Source of the DNA: Firm-04 sp045628085
GTDB lineage: Bacteria > Bacillota > Clostridia > Oscillospirales > Ruminococcaceae
DNA: 29,520 nucleotides
Direction of reading: 5' to 3'
Assembly (NCBI GenBank): GCA_045628085.1
Contig: JAZQOZ010000037.1
Location: 1 to 29,520, forward strand
The position numbers and the translations under genes were made by a program. Shown in pieces: positions 8,382 to 16,039 of this stretch; position 1 is the stretch's first letter; each line of letters opens with the position of its first letter. The notes beneath the pieces were generated by a model, which was given only the letters and a program-made list of their open reading frames with translations, did no database searches and had not been told where the DNA came from.

Positions 8382-10004
8382 TCACTGTACCGAACCGGCT
8401 GTCGGCACTGCCGCGCCGGTCGATAACAAAATTCGCTCCGCACATCGTATCCCGTCAACCGCCGCCGATACGATCCCGCCTGCATAGCCTGCGCCCTCGC
8501 CGCAGGGATATAGACCGTGAACCGTCACTGCCTCAAGCGTTTCCATATCACGCAGGATCCGCACCGGCGAAGAACTGCGTGTCTCCGGCATCGTCAGAAC
8601 GGCATCCGCCTGCACAAATCCCCGAAGCTGACGCTCCAGCAGCGGTATCCCCTGCCGCAGTGCCGAACAGACAAATTCCGGCAGACAGCTCTCCGGCTTC
8701 GCAAATACCGTCCCAAGCGGATAACTCGGCGCAACATTGCCGAATCCGCCCGACTGCTGCCCTTTGAGGAAATCTCCGAGCAGCGTGACCGGTGCTTTTC
8801 CGGTACAGCCGCCTGCACGATACGCCGCACGCTCGATCTGCCGCTGCATTGCGATCCCTGCAAGCACATCCTCTGAACCGAAATCCGAAGGATCTACCCC
8901 GACAAGCAGCGCACTGTTCGCATTCTCCGCATCACGCGCAAAACAGCTCATGCCGTTCGTGACAACGCTCTCCGGCTCGGATGCCGCCGCCTGCACCGTA
9001 CCGCCCGGACACATACAAAAAGAATATACACCGCGTCCGTCCGGCGTATGCGCGGCGACCTTATAGCTTGCCGCTGTCAGCTTCGGATGCCCTGCCGCTT
9101 TTCCATAGCAGAAACGGTCAATATCTGCCTGCCGATGCTCGATCCGGACACCGAGCGAAAATGGTTTCTGCATCATCGGCAGACGCATCTCCGCAAGCAT
9201 CTCAAATACATCACGCGCACTGTGTCCGACCGCAAGGATCACATGATCGGTGCGCAGAGAATCCTGTCTGCCGTCCTGTTCATATTCGACCGAAACGATT
9301 TTCCCGTCCGATACAGTCAGTCCGGTGCATTTTGCGCGAAATAAGACCGTTCCGCCTGCCTGCTCGATTTTCCGGCGCAGATTCGGGATGCAGACTGCCA
9401 GTTTATCCGTCCCGATATGCGGTTTGGCATCCCAGAGAATTTCATCCGGCGCACCGCAGTCTGCAAAAGTCTGCAAGACCTGCCGGATACGCTTATCTTT
9501 TGTTCCGGTATTGAGTTTGCCGTCCGAGAACGTCCCTGCGCCGCCCTCTCCGAACTGCACATTGCTTTCGGGATCAAGTTTTCCGGTTTGATAATATTGC
9601 GAAACAGACCGCTGACGTTCCGCGACAGGTCTGCCGCGTTCGAGCAGGACGGGGCAGACACCTGCCTGTGCAAGCACCCATGCAGCAAAAAGTCCTGCCG
9701 GCCCTGCACCGATGACAACGGGACGGTGCGGCAGGGATGCGGTTTGATATTTCGGCATAGAGAATGGTTGTACCTGCTGTATTTTTGTATAATCCGGAAG
9801 TCTTTTCAGAACAGCAGATTCCTGCCGGACAGAGACATCCGCCGTTATGACAAAGCAGACTTGTTTCCGTGCATCGATGGCACGGCGGACGAGTGAAAGC
9901 GACTGGATATCCTGTGTTTTGATATGCAATAATTTTGCGATCCGGGATCTGAGCAATGCATCGGAATAATCAAGCGGAACGATGAGATTCGGGATGCGCA
10001 GCAT
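8382..10004 (-). CDS. FAD-dependent dehydrogenase (COG2509-like)
   Basis: 540 residues from ATG 10004, with GGAGAGG 7 nt upstream. An N-terminal ~90-residue alpha/beta domain (LLRSRIAKLLHI..., FVITADVSV) precedes the dinucleotide fold PVVIGAGPAGLFAAWVLA (GAGPAG at 99-104); a conserved FGEGGAGTFSDGKL and a C-terminal GLYPCGEGAGYAGGI for FAD follow. This is the pattern of uncharacterised FAD-dependent dehydrogenases common in anaerobic Firmicutes; substrate unknown. The last ~12 residues after CAERILLSTG look like a non-conserved tail, and their DNA overlaps a hairpin shared with the repeat at 29421 (see findings). It lies at the end of the gltX run, 110 nt after the previous gene. Confidence 0.88.
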   Translation of the reverse strand: MLRIPNLIVPLDYSDALLRSRIAKLLHIKTQDIQSLSLVRRAIDARKQVCFVITADVSVRQESAVLKRLPDYTKIQQVQPFSMPKYQTASLPHRPVVIGAGPAGLFAAWVLAQAGVCPVLLERGRPVAERQRSVSQYYQTGKLDPESNVQFGEGGAGTFSDGKLNTGTKDKRIRQVLQTFADCGAPDEILWDAKPHIGTDKLAVCIPNLRRKIEQAGGTVLFRAKCTGLTVSDGKIVSVEYEQDGRQDSLRTDHVILAVGHSARDVFEMLAEMRLPMMQKPFSLGVRIEHRQADIDRFCYGKAAGHPKLTAASYKVAAHTPDGRGVYSFCMCPGGTVQAAASEPESVVTNGMSCFARDAENANSALLVGVDPSDFGSEDVLAGIAMQRQIERAAYRAGGCTGKAPVTLLGDFLKGQQSGGFGNVAPSYPLGTVFAKPESCLPEFVCSALRQGIPLLERQLRGFVQADAVLTMPETRSSSPVRILRDMETLEAVTVHGLYPCGEGAGYAGGIVSAAVDGIRCAERILLSTGAAVPTAGSVQ

Positions 10005-10114
10005 GGTATCACCTCTCCATGATATGATATTGGGCGGCAGACAGTGTGCTTTCGTTTTGCGAATGCATACAGCGTGTTCCGCAGAAAACGAAGTCTGCTG
10101 CGCTGATTATGATC

Positions 10115-10726
10115 TTAGATCTGATTCTTCCGCACATATTCCATGTCCTCGGGGCGGTGTCCGCACCGGCAGCCCGGCGCGTTTTTGCGCACCTTGTCGA
10201 TCAGGATCACACTTTTCATGACCTGCTGTTTGCCGTTCGTAAACGGATACCGGAGTTTCTTTCCCCATTTGTCATATACGACCAGATATTCTTCTTTCCC
10301 CTGCACACCGTCCGGATAGACCGTCAGCGCATTCGGAAAAATCAGCAGTGTCTCCGGATCACTGATATCCAGCATATACTGCTCCGTAACGACCAGTCTG
10401 TCGTTGTCAAAAAACACATCGCTGCTGCCCTTCCGCAGGATCTCCGCAACGGTTTCCGGTGTTCCGTATTTCCGGAATACATCCGCATTTTCCGGATGCA
10501 TCCGTCTCGCATTCACCTGCATGAACGCATAGAGCGCGATTGCAAGCAAGACCGTCCCGATCACCGCGCCGAATATCCCGAACCGCACTGTCAGCACAAT
10601 GCCAATAATGAGCGCCGCCAATATGCCGGATATCAGAAATATCAGATAATGCTGATATTTTCTGCGTATGCAATTCGTCAGTGCATCTGCATTCAAACTT
10701 TTCAGTTCCATATCAATCATTCTCAT
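10115..10726 (-). CDS. Two-TM membrane protein of unknown function
   Basis: Two adjacent hydrophobic segments (about residues 27-47 and 49-69) form a hairpin near the N-terminus; the remaining ~130 residues are soluble and mixed alpha/beta, containing VFFDNDRLVV and EYLVVYDKWGKKLRYPF, a pattern seen in small PH-like or YcxB-like membrane proteins, though I cannot confirm that. Its start overlaps the end of the aldo/keto reductase gene by 14 bp, indicating translational coupling; there is no clear ribosome site, and ATG 10726, 10720 and 10711 are all possible starts. The tail is rich in Arg, Lys and Cys (GCRCGHRPEDMEYVRKNQI). Confidence 0.75.
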   Translation of the reverse strand: MRMIDMELKSLNADALTNCIRRKYQHYLIFLISGILAALIIGIVLTVRFGIFGAVIGTVLLAIALYAFMQVNARRMHPENADVFRKYGTPETVAEILRKGSSDVFFDNDRLVVTEQYMLDISDPETLLIFPNALTVYPDGVQGKEEYLVVYDKWGKKLRYPFTNGKQQVMKSVILIDKVRKNAPGCRCGHRPEDMEYVRKNQI

Positions 10727-11807
10727 ATACTGCCGCAGTCTTTTTCAGCAGTTCAATGATCGGAAGATGCTGCGGACAATGCTCCTCACACTGACCGCAT
10801 TCAATACAGTCGGATGCCTTGCCGTTTTCGGCAGTCAGCGCCGTATATTCTGCCTGCGGCGCTTTGCGGTTCATCAATGCAAAATAATCCGGTATTGCGA
10901 TCGACATCGGGCATCCCTCTGTGCAGTAGCGGCAAGCCGTACAGGATATATTCTCCTGATCGGCAATTTCCTGTCCGATCTCCAGACAAAGCGCCGTTTC
11001 CTCTGCCGTCAGCGGCTTGAAATCCTGCATATAGCTGATATTGTCACGAAGTTGGTCAATATTGCTCATTCCGCTGAGTATCATGATCGTTTCGGGCAGG
11101 GATGCCGCAAAACGGATCGCCCATGAAGGCACGGACATTTCCGGTTCACGCGCTTTCATGCGGGCTTCCGCATCCGCAGGAACATTCACCAGCTTGCCGC
11201 CGCGCACCGGCTCCATGACAATGACCTTTTTGCCGTGCCGGACTGCTGTTTCATAGCAGCGGCGCGACTGCACCTTTTCGCTTTCCCAATCAAGATAATT
11301 GATCTGAAGCTGCACAAATTCCACTTCCGGATGTGCCGTCAGAATTTCATCGAGCAGCTCCGCCGTATCATGGAACGAGAATCCGAAATGCCTGATCGTG
11401 CCGCGGCGCTTTTGCTCCAGACAGAATGCAAAAGCATCCAGACGCTCTGCGATCGCATAATTTTCCTTATCCAGACAGTGCAGAAGATAATTGTCGAACC
11501 ATTGCAGACCGGTGCGGCTGCGCTGTTCTTCAAAGATGCGCGGCAGATCATCCGGCTCTTTCAGGAACATAGTCGGCAGCTTATCCGCAGCAAAAAACGC
11601 CTCGCGCGGATAGCGTTCCACAACGGCTTTCCGCAGCATTTCCTCAGATTTTCCGTTATGATACATATATGCCGTATCAAAATAGGCAAAGCCTGCCGCA
11701 ATGTATTCATCCGCCATCCGGCAGATCTGTGCTTCATCAAATGATGTCGGATCATTTGCATCCAGCAGCGGCAGACGCATACAGCCAAATCCAAGTTTTT
11801 TCATCAT
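10713..11807 (-). CDS. Aldo/keto reductase with C-terminal 2x[4Fe-4S] domain
   Basis: 364 residues from ATG 11807 behind AGGGGG. The N-terminal TIM barrel holds the AKR tetrad: D44 and Y49 in FDTAYMYH, K76 in AADKL, H110 in LLHC. The C-terminal ferredoxin-like domain has two four-Cys motifs, CTACRYCTEGCP (C289, 292, 295, 299) and CIECGQCEEHCP (C334, 337, 340, 344), enough for two 4Fe-4S clusters. This fused form (COG1453-like) is common in strict anaerobes; the electron partner is unknown but ferredoxin is likely. It sits between a superoxide reductase and a FAD dehydrogenase in a redox-rich run of genes, 18 nt after the former. Confidence 0.92.
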   Translation of the reverse strand: MMKKLGFGCMRLPLLDANDPTSFDEAQICRMADEYIAAGFAYFDTAYMYHNGKSEEMLRKAVVERYPREAFFAADKLPTMFLKEPDDLPRIFEEQRSRTGLQWFDNYLLHCLDKENYAIAERLDAFAFCLEQKRRGTIRHFGFSFHDTAELLDEILTAHPEVEFVQLQINYLDWESEKVQSRRCYETAVRHGKKVIVMEPVRGGKLVNVPADAEARMKAREPEMSVPSWAIRFAASLPETIMILSGMSNIDQLRDNISYMQDFKPLTAEETALCLEIGQEIADQENISCTACRYCTEGCPMSIAIPDYFALMNRKAPQAEYTALTAENGKASDCIECGQCEEHCPQHLPIIELLKKTAAVYEND

Positions 11808-11825
11808 TGAATCCCCCTGTCTGTC

Positions 11826-12197
11826 TTATTGTTCCGGAGATGCCTGCCAGAGTCCGTGCTGATTGCAGTATGCGTATGCGGCTATGATCTCGTCATCCTC
11901 TGCCGCATAGAACTGTGCCACCGGTTCATCATCGGGCATCAGACTGATACGTTCCTCACTGTTTTTCGTTTCGAGCATGATCCATGTGATATAATGCGCC
12001 GCTGACATCGGATGCATTTCAGAGCCGACCGTCACAGTGACCGTCTGACCGTCGCGGCTGATGACCGGAACGTGCTTTTCGCGTGCCGCATCAACGGTAT
12101 TGGGAATGATCTCTGTCATATCGCTGAATCCGGCGGCTTCATTTTCCCTGACAGCGCAGACCGCGCCGTCTGAAGGTGACTGATAGAACTTCATCAT
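11826..12197 (-). CDS. Superoxide reductase, desulfoferrodoxin family, lacking center I
   Basis: Reduces superoxide to hydrogen peroxide without releasing oxygen, as part of anaerobe defence. 123 residues from ATG 12197 (AAAGGAG, 8-nt spacing). All five ligands of the active iron (center II) are visible: H42 in EKHVPV, H62 in MHPM, H68 in HYITW, C111 and H114 in YCNQHGLW, with the catalytic E40-K41 pair. The N-terminus keeps the desulforedoxin-like opening MKFY but not its four Cys: the CxxC position reads SPSD and the CC position is gone, leaving only C14. So center I has been lost, as in some one-iron enzymes that keep a remnant domain. Cotranscribed with the hydrolase upstream and the reductase downstream. 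Confidence 0.93.
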   Translation of the reverse strand: MMKFYQSPSDGAVCAVRENEAAGFSDMTEIIPNTVDAAREKHVPVISRDGQTVTVTVGSEMHPMSAAHYITWIMLETKNSEERISLMPDDEPVAQFYAAEDDEIIAAYAYCNQHGLWQASPEQ

Positions 12198-12215
12198 GGT
12201 TGATACTCCTTTGTA

Positions 12216-12965
12216 TTATTTTGCTGTATTCTTCACCCTGCCGAACGCACTCAGTACGCGTGCCATATCCTGCGGCGGATAATAAAAATGTGTCGAATGC
12301 CGGAGAACGTGCAGCTTCACAGCCGGCATCTCCGCCAGAAGCGGCAGCGCACGCAGCGAAACCAGTTCATCCTTTGCAGACTGATATACCTCACAGGGTA
12401 CGCGAATATCCCTGCATCGTTTCCGGACTGCCCTGATCTCCCTGAACAATTCCAGATAGCGCGGGATCCATCCGATATAGTGCAGAAGATTCCTGTCCGG
12501 CTGAATGCTGTAGGCATTCTGCAAAGCGTTCCCAAGCGGACGCTTTGCCCGAAAACCGAAGGCGGCAGCGACAGAACGGGCTGCACCGGACAGCGTCAGA
12601 TGCACCCGAAGCGGTACGCCAAGCAGCAGCATTTTCCGAATGTGTTCGGGATATTTTGCAGCAAGCTCCAGTGCAAACAGCGTCCCCATTGAATGCGCCG
12701 CAATGATAATATTTTGGTATTGCGGCAATATTCTTCGCATCAGTTCCTCTGTCTGCTGTTTCCAGCGCCGCATAGAAGTATGTGCAAGTCCATCTGTTTC
12801 CGCGCCGTGTCCGTCGAGCAGAATGCCGTATACCGAAAATGTATCCGGTATCTCCGGCGTCAGGAAATCAAAATACTGCGGCGCACACAATATGCCGTGC
12901 AGCAGAATGACAGCCGTATCTGCATCGGGATTTTCGCGGATAATATGATGATATTGCGATCTCAT
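12216..12965 (-). CDS. Alpha/beta hydrolase (monoacylglycerol lipase-like)
   Basis: 249 residues from ATG 12965, whose ATGA overlaps the stop of the zinc-ribbon gene, so it is coupled to it; the longer open frame upstream runs out of phase through that gene and is rejected. Motifs: oxyanion-hole LLHGILCAPQYF near residue 21, nucleophile elbow AAHSMGTLF (S92), acidic residue D199 in SAKDELVS, and His at about 226 in HSTHFYYPPQD. The fold matches lysophospholipase or carboxylesterase relatives; the substrate cannot be read from sequence. No signal peptide, so cytoplasmic. It sits 18 nt before the superoxide reductase gene. Confidence 0.88.
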   Translation of the reverse strand: MRSQYHHIIRENPDADTAVILLHGILCAPQYFDFLTPEIPDTFSVYGILLDGHGAETDGLAHTSMRRWKQQTEELMRRILPQYQNIIIAAHSMGTLFALELAAKYPEHIRKMLLLGVPLRVHLTLSGAARSVAAAFGFRAKRPLGNALQNAYSIQPDRNLLHYIGWIPRYLELFREIRAVRKRCRDIRVPCEVYQSAKDELVSLRALPLLAEMPAVKLHVLRHSTHFYYPPQDMARVLSAFGRVKNTAK

Positions 12966-13156
12966 CGAAAGAATTCGACCTTTCCGCAGGATTTGCAGTG
13001 ATAGATGCGCACGCCGGTACTGTCTGCGATTTTCTGGAGCTGTTTCAGCAGAAGATTGTTCGGTGACCATGTTTCGACCTTCACACGCTTCATCTCCACC
13101 TGACAGCGCAGACATTCAACCGGCGCTTTCTCCGGTATCAGTACACTTCTGTCCAA
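12962..13156 (-). CDS. Small zinc-ribbon protein
   Basis: 64 residues with two CxxC knuckles, CLRC (residues 15-18) and CKSC (54-57), spaced as a single zinc ribbon. The start is TTG 13156 with AAAGGAG 7 nt upstream, between the gltX stop and the start; no ATG fits. Its stop overlaps the hydrolase start (ATGA). The family is common next to gltX or hydrolases in Firmicutes, without known function; a role as a nucleic-acid or protein adaptor is only a guess. Confidence 0.82.
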   Translation of the reverse strand: MDRSVLIPEKAPVECLRCQVEMKRVKVETWSPNNLLLKQLQKIADSTGVRIYHCKSCGKVEFFR

Positions 13157-13168
13157 TGCCGCGCTCCT

Positions 13169-14806
13169 TTACTGCATATATGCATTCAGGCGGCGGCGTG
13201 TTTCGGCTTCACCGAGCACATGGCTGATCTCCCAGATATCCGGTGCATTCTGTCTGCCGGTCAGCGCGACACGGAGCAGATTTGTCACATCGACGATACT
13301 GCCCTTATACAGCTCCGGATTCTTCTTGTATTTTTTCGGCTGCGCAGCATAACCGAGTGCTTCGGTGATCTCCTTGACCTTTGCAAACCATGCTTCCTGC
13401 GTATCCGCAAAATCAAGCGTATCCAGATAGCGTGTGAGGATCTCCTGCTTCATTTCGCCGGATGCATTTTCCGGACATTCATCCTCATATGCAAAGGTCT
13501 CTGCATCATAGAATGCGAGGAATTTCGCGGCATCCGACCAGTTGCCGTAATCCTTGCGCGGCTTGTCGCTGACTCTGCCGACATTGACTGCGGCTTTCCA
13601 GAAATCAGCATTTGCGGTCATGCGTCCTGCAAGTGCCGCATCATATTCCTCTGCCCATTTCAGCAGACCGTCATACACATATTCTGCCGGTTTATGCGAG
13701 AGATACTCCTTGCAGATATTGTCGAGCTTTTCGAGATCGAACAATGCGCCGGATGTACTCATTTTTTCGAGTGAGAATGTAAATTCACGGGAATCCGCAT
13801 CCGGATTTGCAAGATGCCATTCCTCGAAATTGCTGTTGAGAACGGTCAGCAGATAAAGCCATGTGGCTTCCTGCGGAAATCCGGCTTCACGGTAATATGC
13901 AAGTGCAAGCTCCGGATCTTTCCGCTTGGAGAGCTTGCGCTTGGATGCGCCGTCCATTTTCATGAGCGTTGCGGTATGACAGTAGACCGGACGCGCCCAG
14001 CCGAGCGTATCAAAAAGCTGTACGTGGATCGGCAGTGTTGCGAGCCAGCTTTCATCACGGATAACGTGTGTCGTGCGCATGAAATGGTCATCGCAGACAT
14101 GAGCAAAATGATAGGTCGGGATGCCGTCAGATTTCAGCAGAACGAAGTCCGTATAGTTCTCCTGCACCTTCAGTTCGCCGCGGATGCCGTCCAGTACGGG
14201 GATCATATTTTCCGGATCGCCCTCAGAACGGAAACGCAGTACCCATTCCGTGCCCTTTTTGAGTTCCGCTTCGATATCTTCCAGCGGACGGTCACGCCAG
14301 ACCGCATATTTCCCATAATAGCCGTAATTTTCCTTTGCGGCTTCCTGTGCCTCGTGCATGGCTTTCAGATCATCCTCGGTGCAGAAGCACGGGTATGCAA
14401 GTCCGCGCAGAACAAGCGATTTTGCGATCGTCTGATACAGTTCCTTGCGCTGACGCTGACGATACGGACCGTATGCACCGGTTTCACCGTCTGCGGTCGC
14501 ACCCTCATCAAAATGTACGCCGTAGAAGGTCATTGCATCAATGACCGCCTCAACTGCGCCCTCGACCTCACGTTTCTGGTCGGTATCCTCTATGCGGAGA
14601 TAGAATACACCGCCGGTCTGATGTGCAAGGCGCTCACCGATCGCATTATAGAGGTTGCCGAGATGCACAAAGCCTGTCGGGCTCGGTGCAATGCGCGTAA
14701 CAACTGCCCCTTCCGGCAGATCACGCGGCGGATAGATGGTTTCGTAGTCCCCGATCGTTTTGGTGATATCGGGGAACAGAAGATTTGCAAGAGAATTGGT
14801 ATCCAT
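13169..14806 (-). CDS. gltX: Glutamyl-tRNA synthetase
   Basis: Class I aminoacyl-tRNA synthetase that charges tRNA-Glu (and perhaps tRNA-Gln in organisms that use the amidotransferase route). 545 residues, longer than the usual ~480-500. The HIGH motif is the variant in IAPSPTGFVHLGNL (H48-N51) and the KMSKS motif is KRKLSKRKD (about 291-295), with a CFC pair (about residues 140-142) and FAHVCDDHFM between. The catalytic core is intact. ATG 14806 is preceded by AAAGGAC; TTG 14812 is too close to that site. First gene of a run that continues through the zinc-ribbon gene 12 nt away. Confidence 0.95.
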   Translation of the reverse strand: MDTNSLANLLFPDITKTIGDYETIYPPRDLPEGAVVTRIAPSPTGFVHLGNLYNAIGERLAHQTGGVFYLRIEDTDQKREVEGAVEAVIDAMTFYGVHFDEGATADGETGAYGPYRQRQRKELYQTIAKSLVLRGLAYPCFCTEDDLKAMHEAQEAAKENYGYYGKYAVWRDRPLEDIEAELKKGTEWVLRFRSEGDPENMIPVLDGIRGELKVQENYTDFVLLKSDGIPTYHFAHVCDDHFMRTTHVIRDESWLATLPIHVQLFDTLGWARPVYCHTATLMKMDGASKRKLSKRKDPELALAYYREAGFPQEATWLYLLTVLNSNFEEWHLANPDADSREFTFSLEKMSTSGALFDLEKLDNICKEYLSHKPAEYVYDGLLKWAEEYDAALAGRMTANADFWKAAVNVGRVSDKPRKDYGNWSDAAKFLAFYDAETFAYEDECPENASGEMKQEILTRYLDTLDFADTQEAWFAKVKEITEALGYAAQPKKYKKNPELYKGSIVDVTNLLRVALTGRQNAPDIWEISHVLGEAETRRRLNAYMQ

Positions 14807-14831
14807 AATCAAAAAGTCCTTTCATAAATCA

Positions 14832-14847
14832 ATTATATTTCATTATA
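14832..14847 (-). promoter_or_regulatory. Possible -10 elements of gltX
   Basis: Two TATAAT boxes occur on the minus strand (14847-14842 and 14837-14832), 26-41 nt upstream of the start. No recognisable -35 box lies 17 nt further out, so this is a weak call. Confidence 0.35.
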
Positions 14848-14912
14848 ATATAAATTGGGGGCATCCCGTGACTTTGCGCATGACTTTATCGACAAGCTGA
14901 GTCTGTCGCAAA

Positions 14913-14973
14913 AGTCTTTTTGCAGCCATATATTCCGTACAAGAGAAGTACGAATGATTAAAAATGGGGGAAG
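14913..14973 (+). repeat. Dispersed repeat family 1, copy A
   Basis: Aligns without gaps over 61 nt to 23201-23261 with about 9 mismatches, sharing GTCTT, TGCAGCCATA, CGAATGAT and AAAATGGGGGAAG. It lies in the 303-nt gap between gltX and the TPM gene. It has no open frame. Unlike copy B it is not followed by a GGGGGAAGA hairpin. Confidence 0.8.
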
Positions 14974-14998
14974 TGGCAGATTGTCAAGTCAAGTGCAG

Positions 14999-15033
14999 CA
15001 AAAAACTTCAGCAGGCGATTTTGCCCCCTGCCT
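14999..15033 (-). terminator. Possible terminator of the envelope operon
   Basis: On the minus strand GCAGG...CCTGC closes a loop around GGGGCAAAATCG, followed by TGAAG and six Ts. It is about 77 nt past the TPM stop. The short stem makes it moderate; it partly overlaps the start of repeat family 2. Confidence 0.45.
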
Positions 15034-15109
15034 ATGTGAAACGCTCAGAAATCCCACTCCTGCACGCTCATAGAACCGGGAAGCGATAACGGCCGCGGGC
15101 CCTGCCCGC
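15025..15109 (+). repeat. Dispersed repeat family 2, copy A, with hairpin
   Basis: The 64 nt at 15025-15088 match 29356-29419 base for base outside a ten-base centre (57 of 64 identical), sharing CCTATGTGAAACGCTCAGAA and GCACGCTCATAGAACCGGGA. Both copies are followed by a 15-nt hairpin: here GCGGGC-CCT-GCCCGC (15095-15109), in the other copy GTCGGC-ACT-GCCGAC. Two of the six pairs change on both sides, keeping the helix. The hairpin ends exactly at the TPM stop codon. Confidence 0.82.
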
Positions 15110-16039
15110 TTACCAGTGACCGCCGCCGCCGCCGTGGGAGAAACCGCCTGACGACGTATGCGATGAACCGCCGCCGCTGAATCCGCCGCCGCCGCGTCCG
15201 CTGTCCGAATCAATGCGTCTCTTTGTCGTATGCGTCCGGAGAAATACATCATCCTTGACAAGATAATGCGTATCTTTCTGGCTGATATAATTCGTTGCAT
15301 CAAGCGTTTTGACAAGCTTGTATTTGCTTTTGACGATCAATGCCGCGATCAGCGCAGTCATTCCGCCGACGATCAGACCAAGTCCGATCCAGAGTTCCCA
15401 GTTATAGCCGAACCACCACGGCAGTTTATCCGCAAAGCACAGCTCACCCTTATACGAATAGGCATATTTTCCTGTTCCGTAATTGTAGGTAAATGCATTT
15501 TTCGGCATACCTTTATCCTTATAGGTTTTCAGATCGGAACAAAACTGTCTGACAGCGCCGGTATAATCCTCATTTCGCATATAATCGACCATATTATTCC
15601 ACATGGCATCAATGCGGTCATCTGCGATGCCGTTATAATAATACAGCTCACCGAGTCCGCAGGTCGAAATATAAATATAATGCGCCGGCATATTCAAAAG
15701 CAGCAATGCACCGTCTGTTTCCTGACCATAAGGAATATTGAACTTTTCATCATACAGATCGTCAGCGTATGCCTCTGAACCTGCATCTGAATACTGTTCG
15801 CCGCTTTCATTCAGCACACAAACCGCAACATACATATCAATTTCTCTGCTTGTGTCACGGATCATGTCATTGATCGCATCCTGATCTTCAGCGGAAAAGA
15901 AATTGTCCGCATCGTAGAGCTGACAGTTCGGGATCGTATCTTCCAGCGGTATTGCCGCGGAAACAGAGAGCGCCGCGCAGAGCGTGCCGCAGAGAACCGC
16001 TGCCGCCGTCAGTAAATATTGCAAAATCCGTTTTTTCAT
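15110..16039 (-). CDS. TPM-domain (YgcG-like) membrane protein with Gly/Ser/His tail
   Basis: 309 residues. Signal peptide at about 1-28 (LLTAAAVLCGTLCAALSVSA), then an extracellular TPM domain (about 36-170, opening CQLYDADNFFSAEDQDAIND and containing TDGALLLLNMPAHYIYI), a spacer rich in aromatic residues (LPWWFGYNWELW), one TM segment (about 217-237), and a cytoplasmic end of low complexity: GRGGGGFSGGG and a final GGFSHGGGGGHW. The TPM domain is known in proteins linked to photosystem II repair and in many bacterial membrane proteins; its role here is unknown. Its start overlaps the stop of the zinc-ribbon gene by ATGA, so the two are coupled. Confidence 0.9.
   Translation of the reverse strand: MKKRILQYLLTAAAVLCGTLCAALSVSAAIPLEDTIPNCQLYDADNFFSAEDQDAINDMIRDTSREIDMYVAVCVLNESGEQYSDAGSEAYADDLYDEKFNIPYGQETDGALLLLNMPAHYIYISTCGLGELYYYNGIADDRIDAMWNNMVDYMRNEDYTGAVRQFCSDLKTYKDKGMPKNAFTYNYGTGKYAYSYKGELCFADKLPWWFGYNWELWIGLGLIVGGMTALIAALIVKSKYKLVKTLDATNYISQKDTHYLVKDDVFLRTHTTKRRIDSDSGRGGGGFSGGGSSHTSSGGFSHGGGGGHW

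Noticed and set aside
10005..10114. Terminator before the FAD dehydrogenase
   Set aside because: Only imperfect short stems without a T run; the gene may still be cotranscribed with its upstream neighbours.
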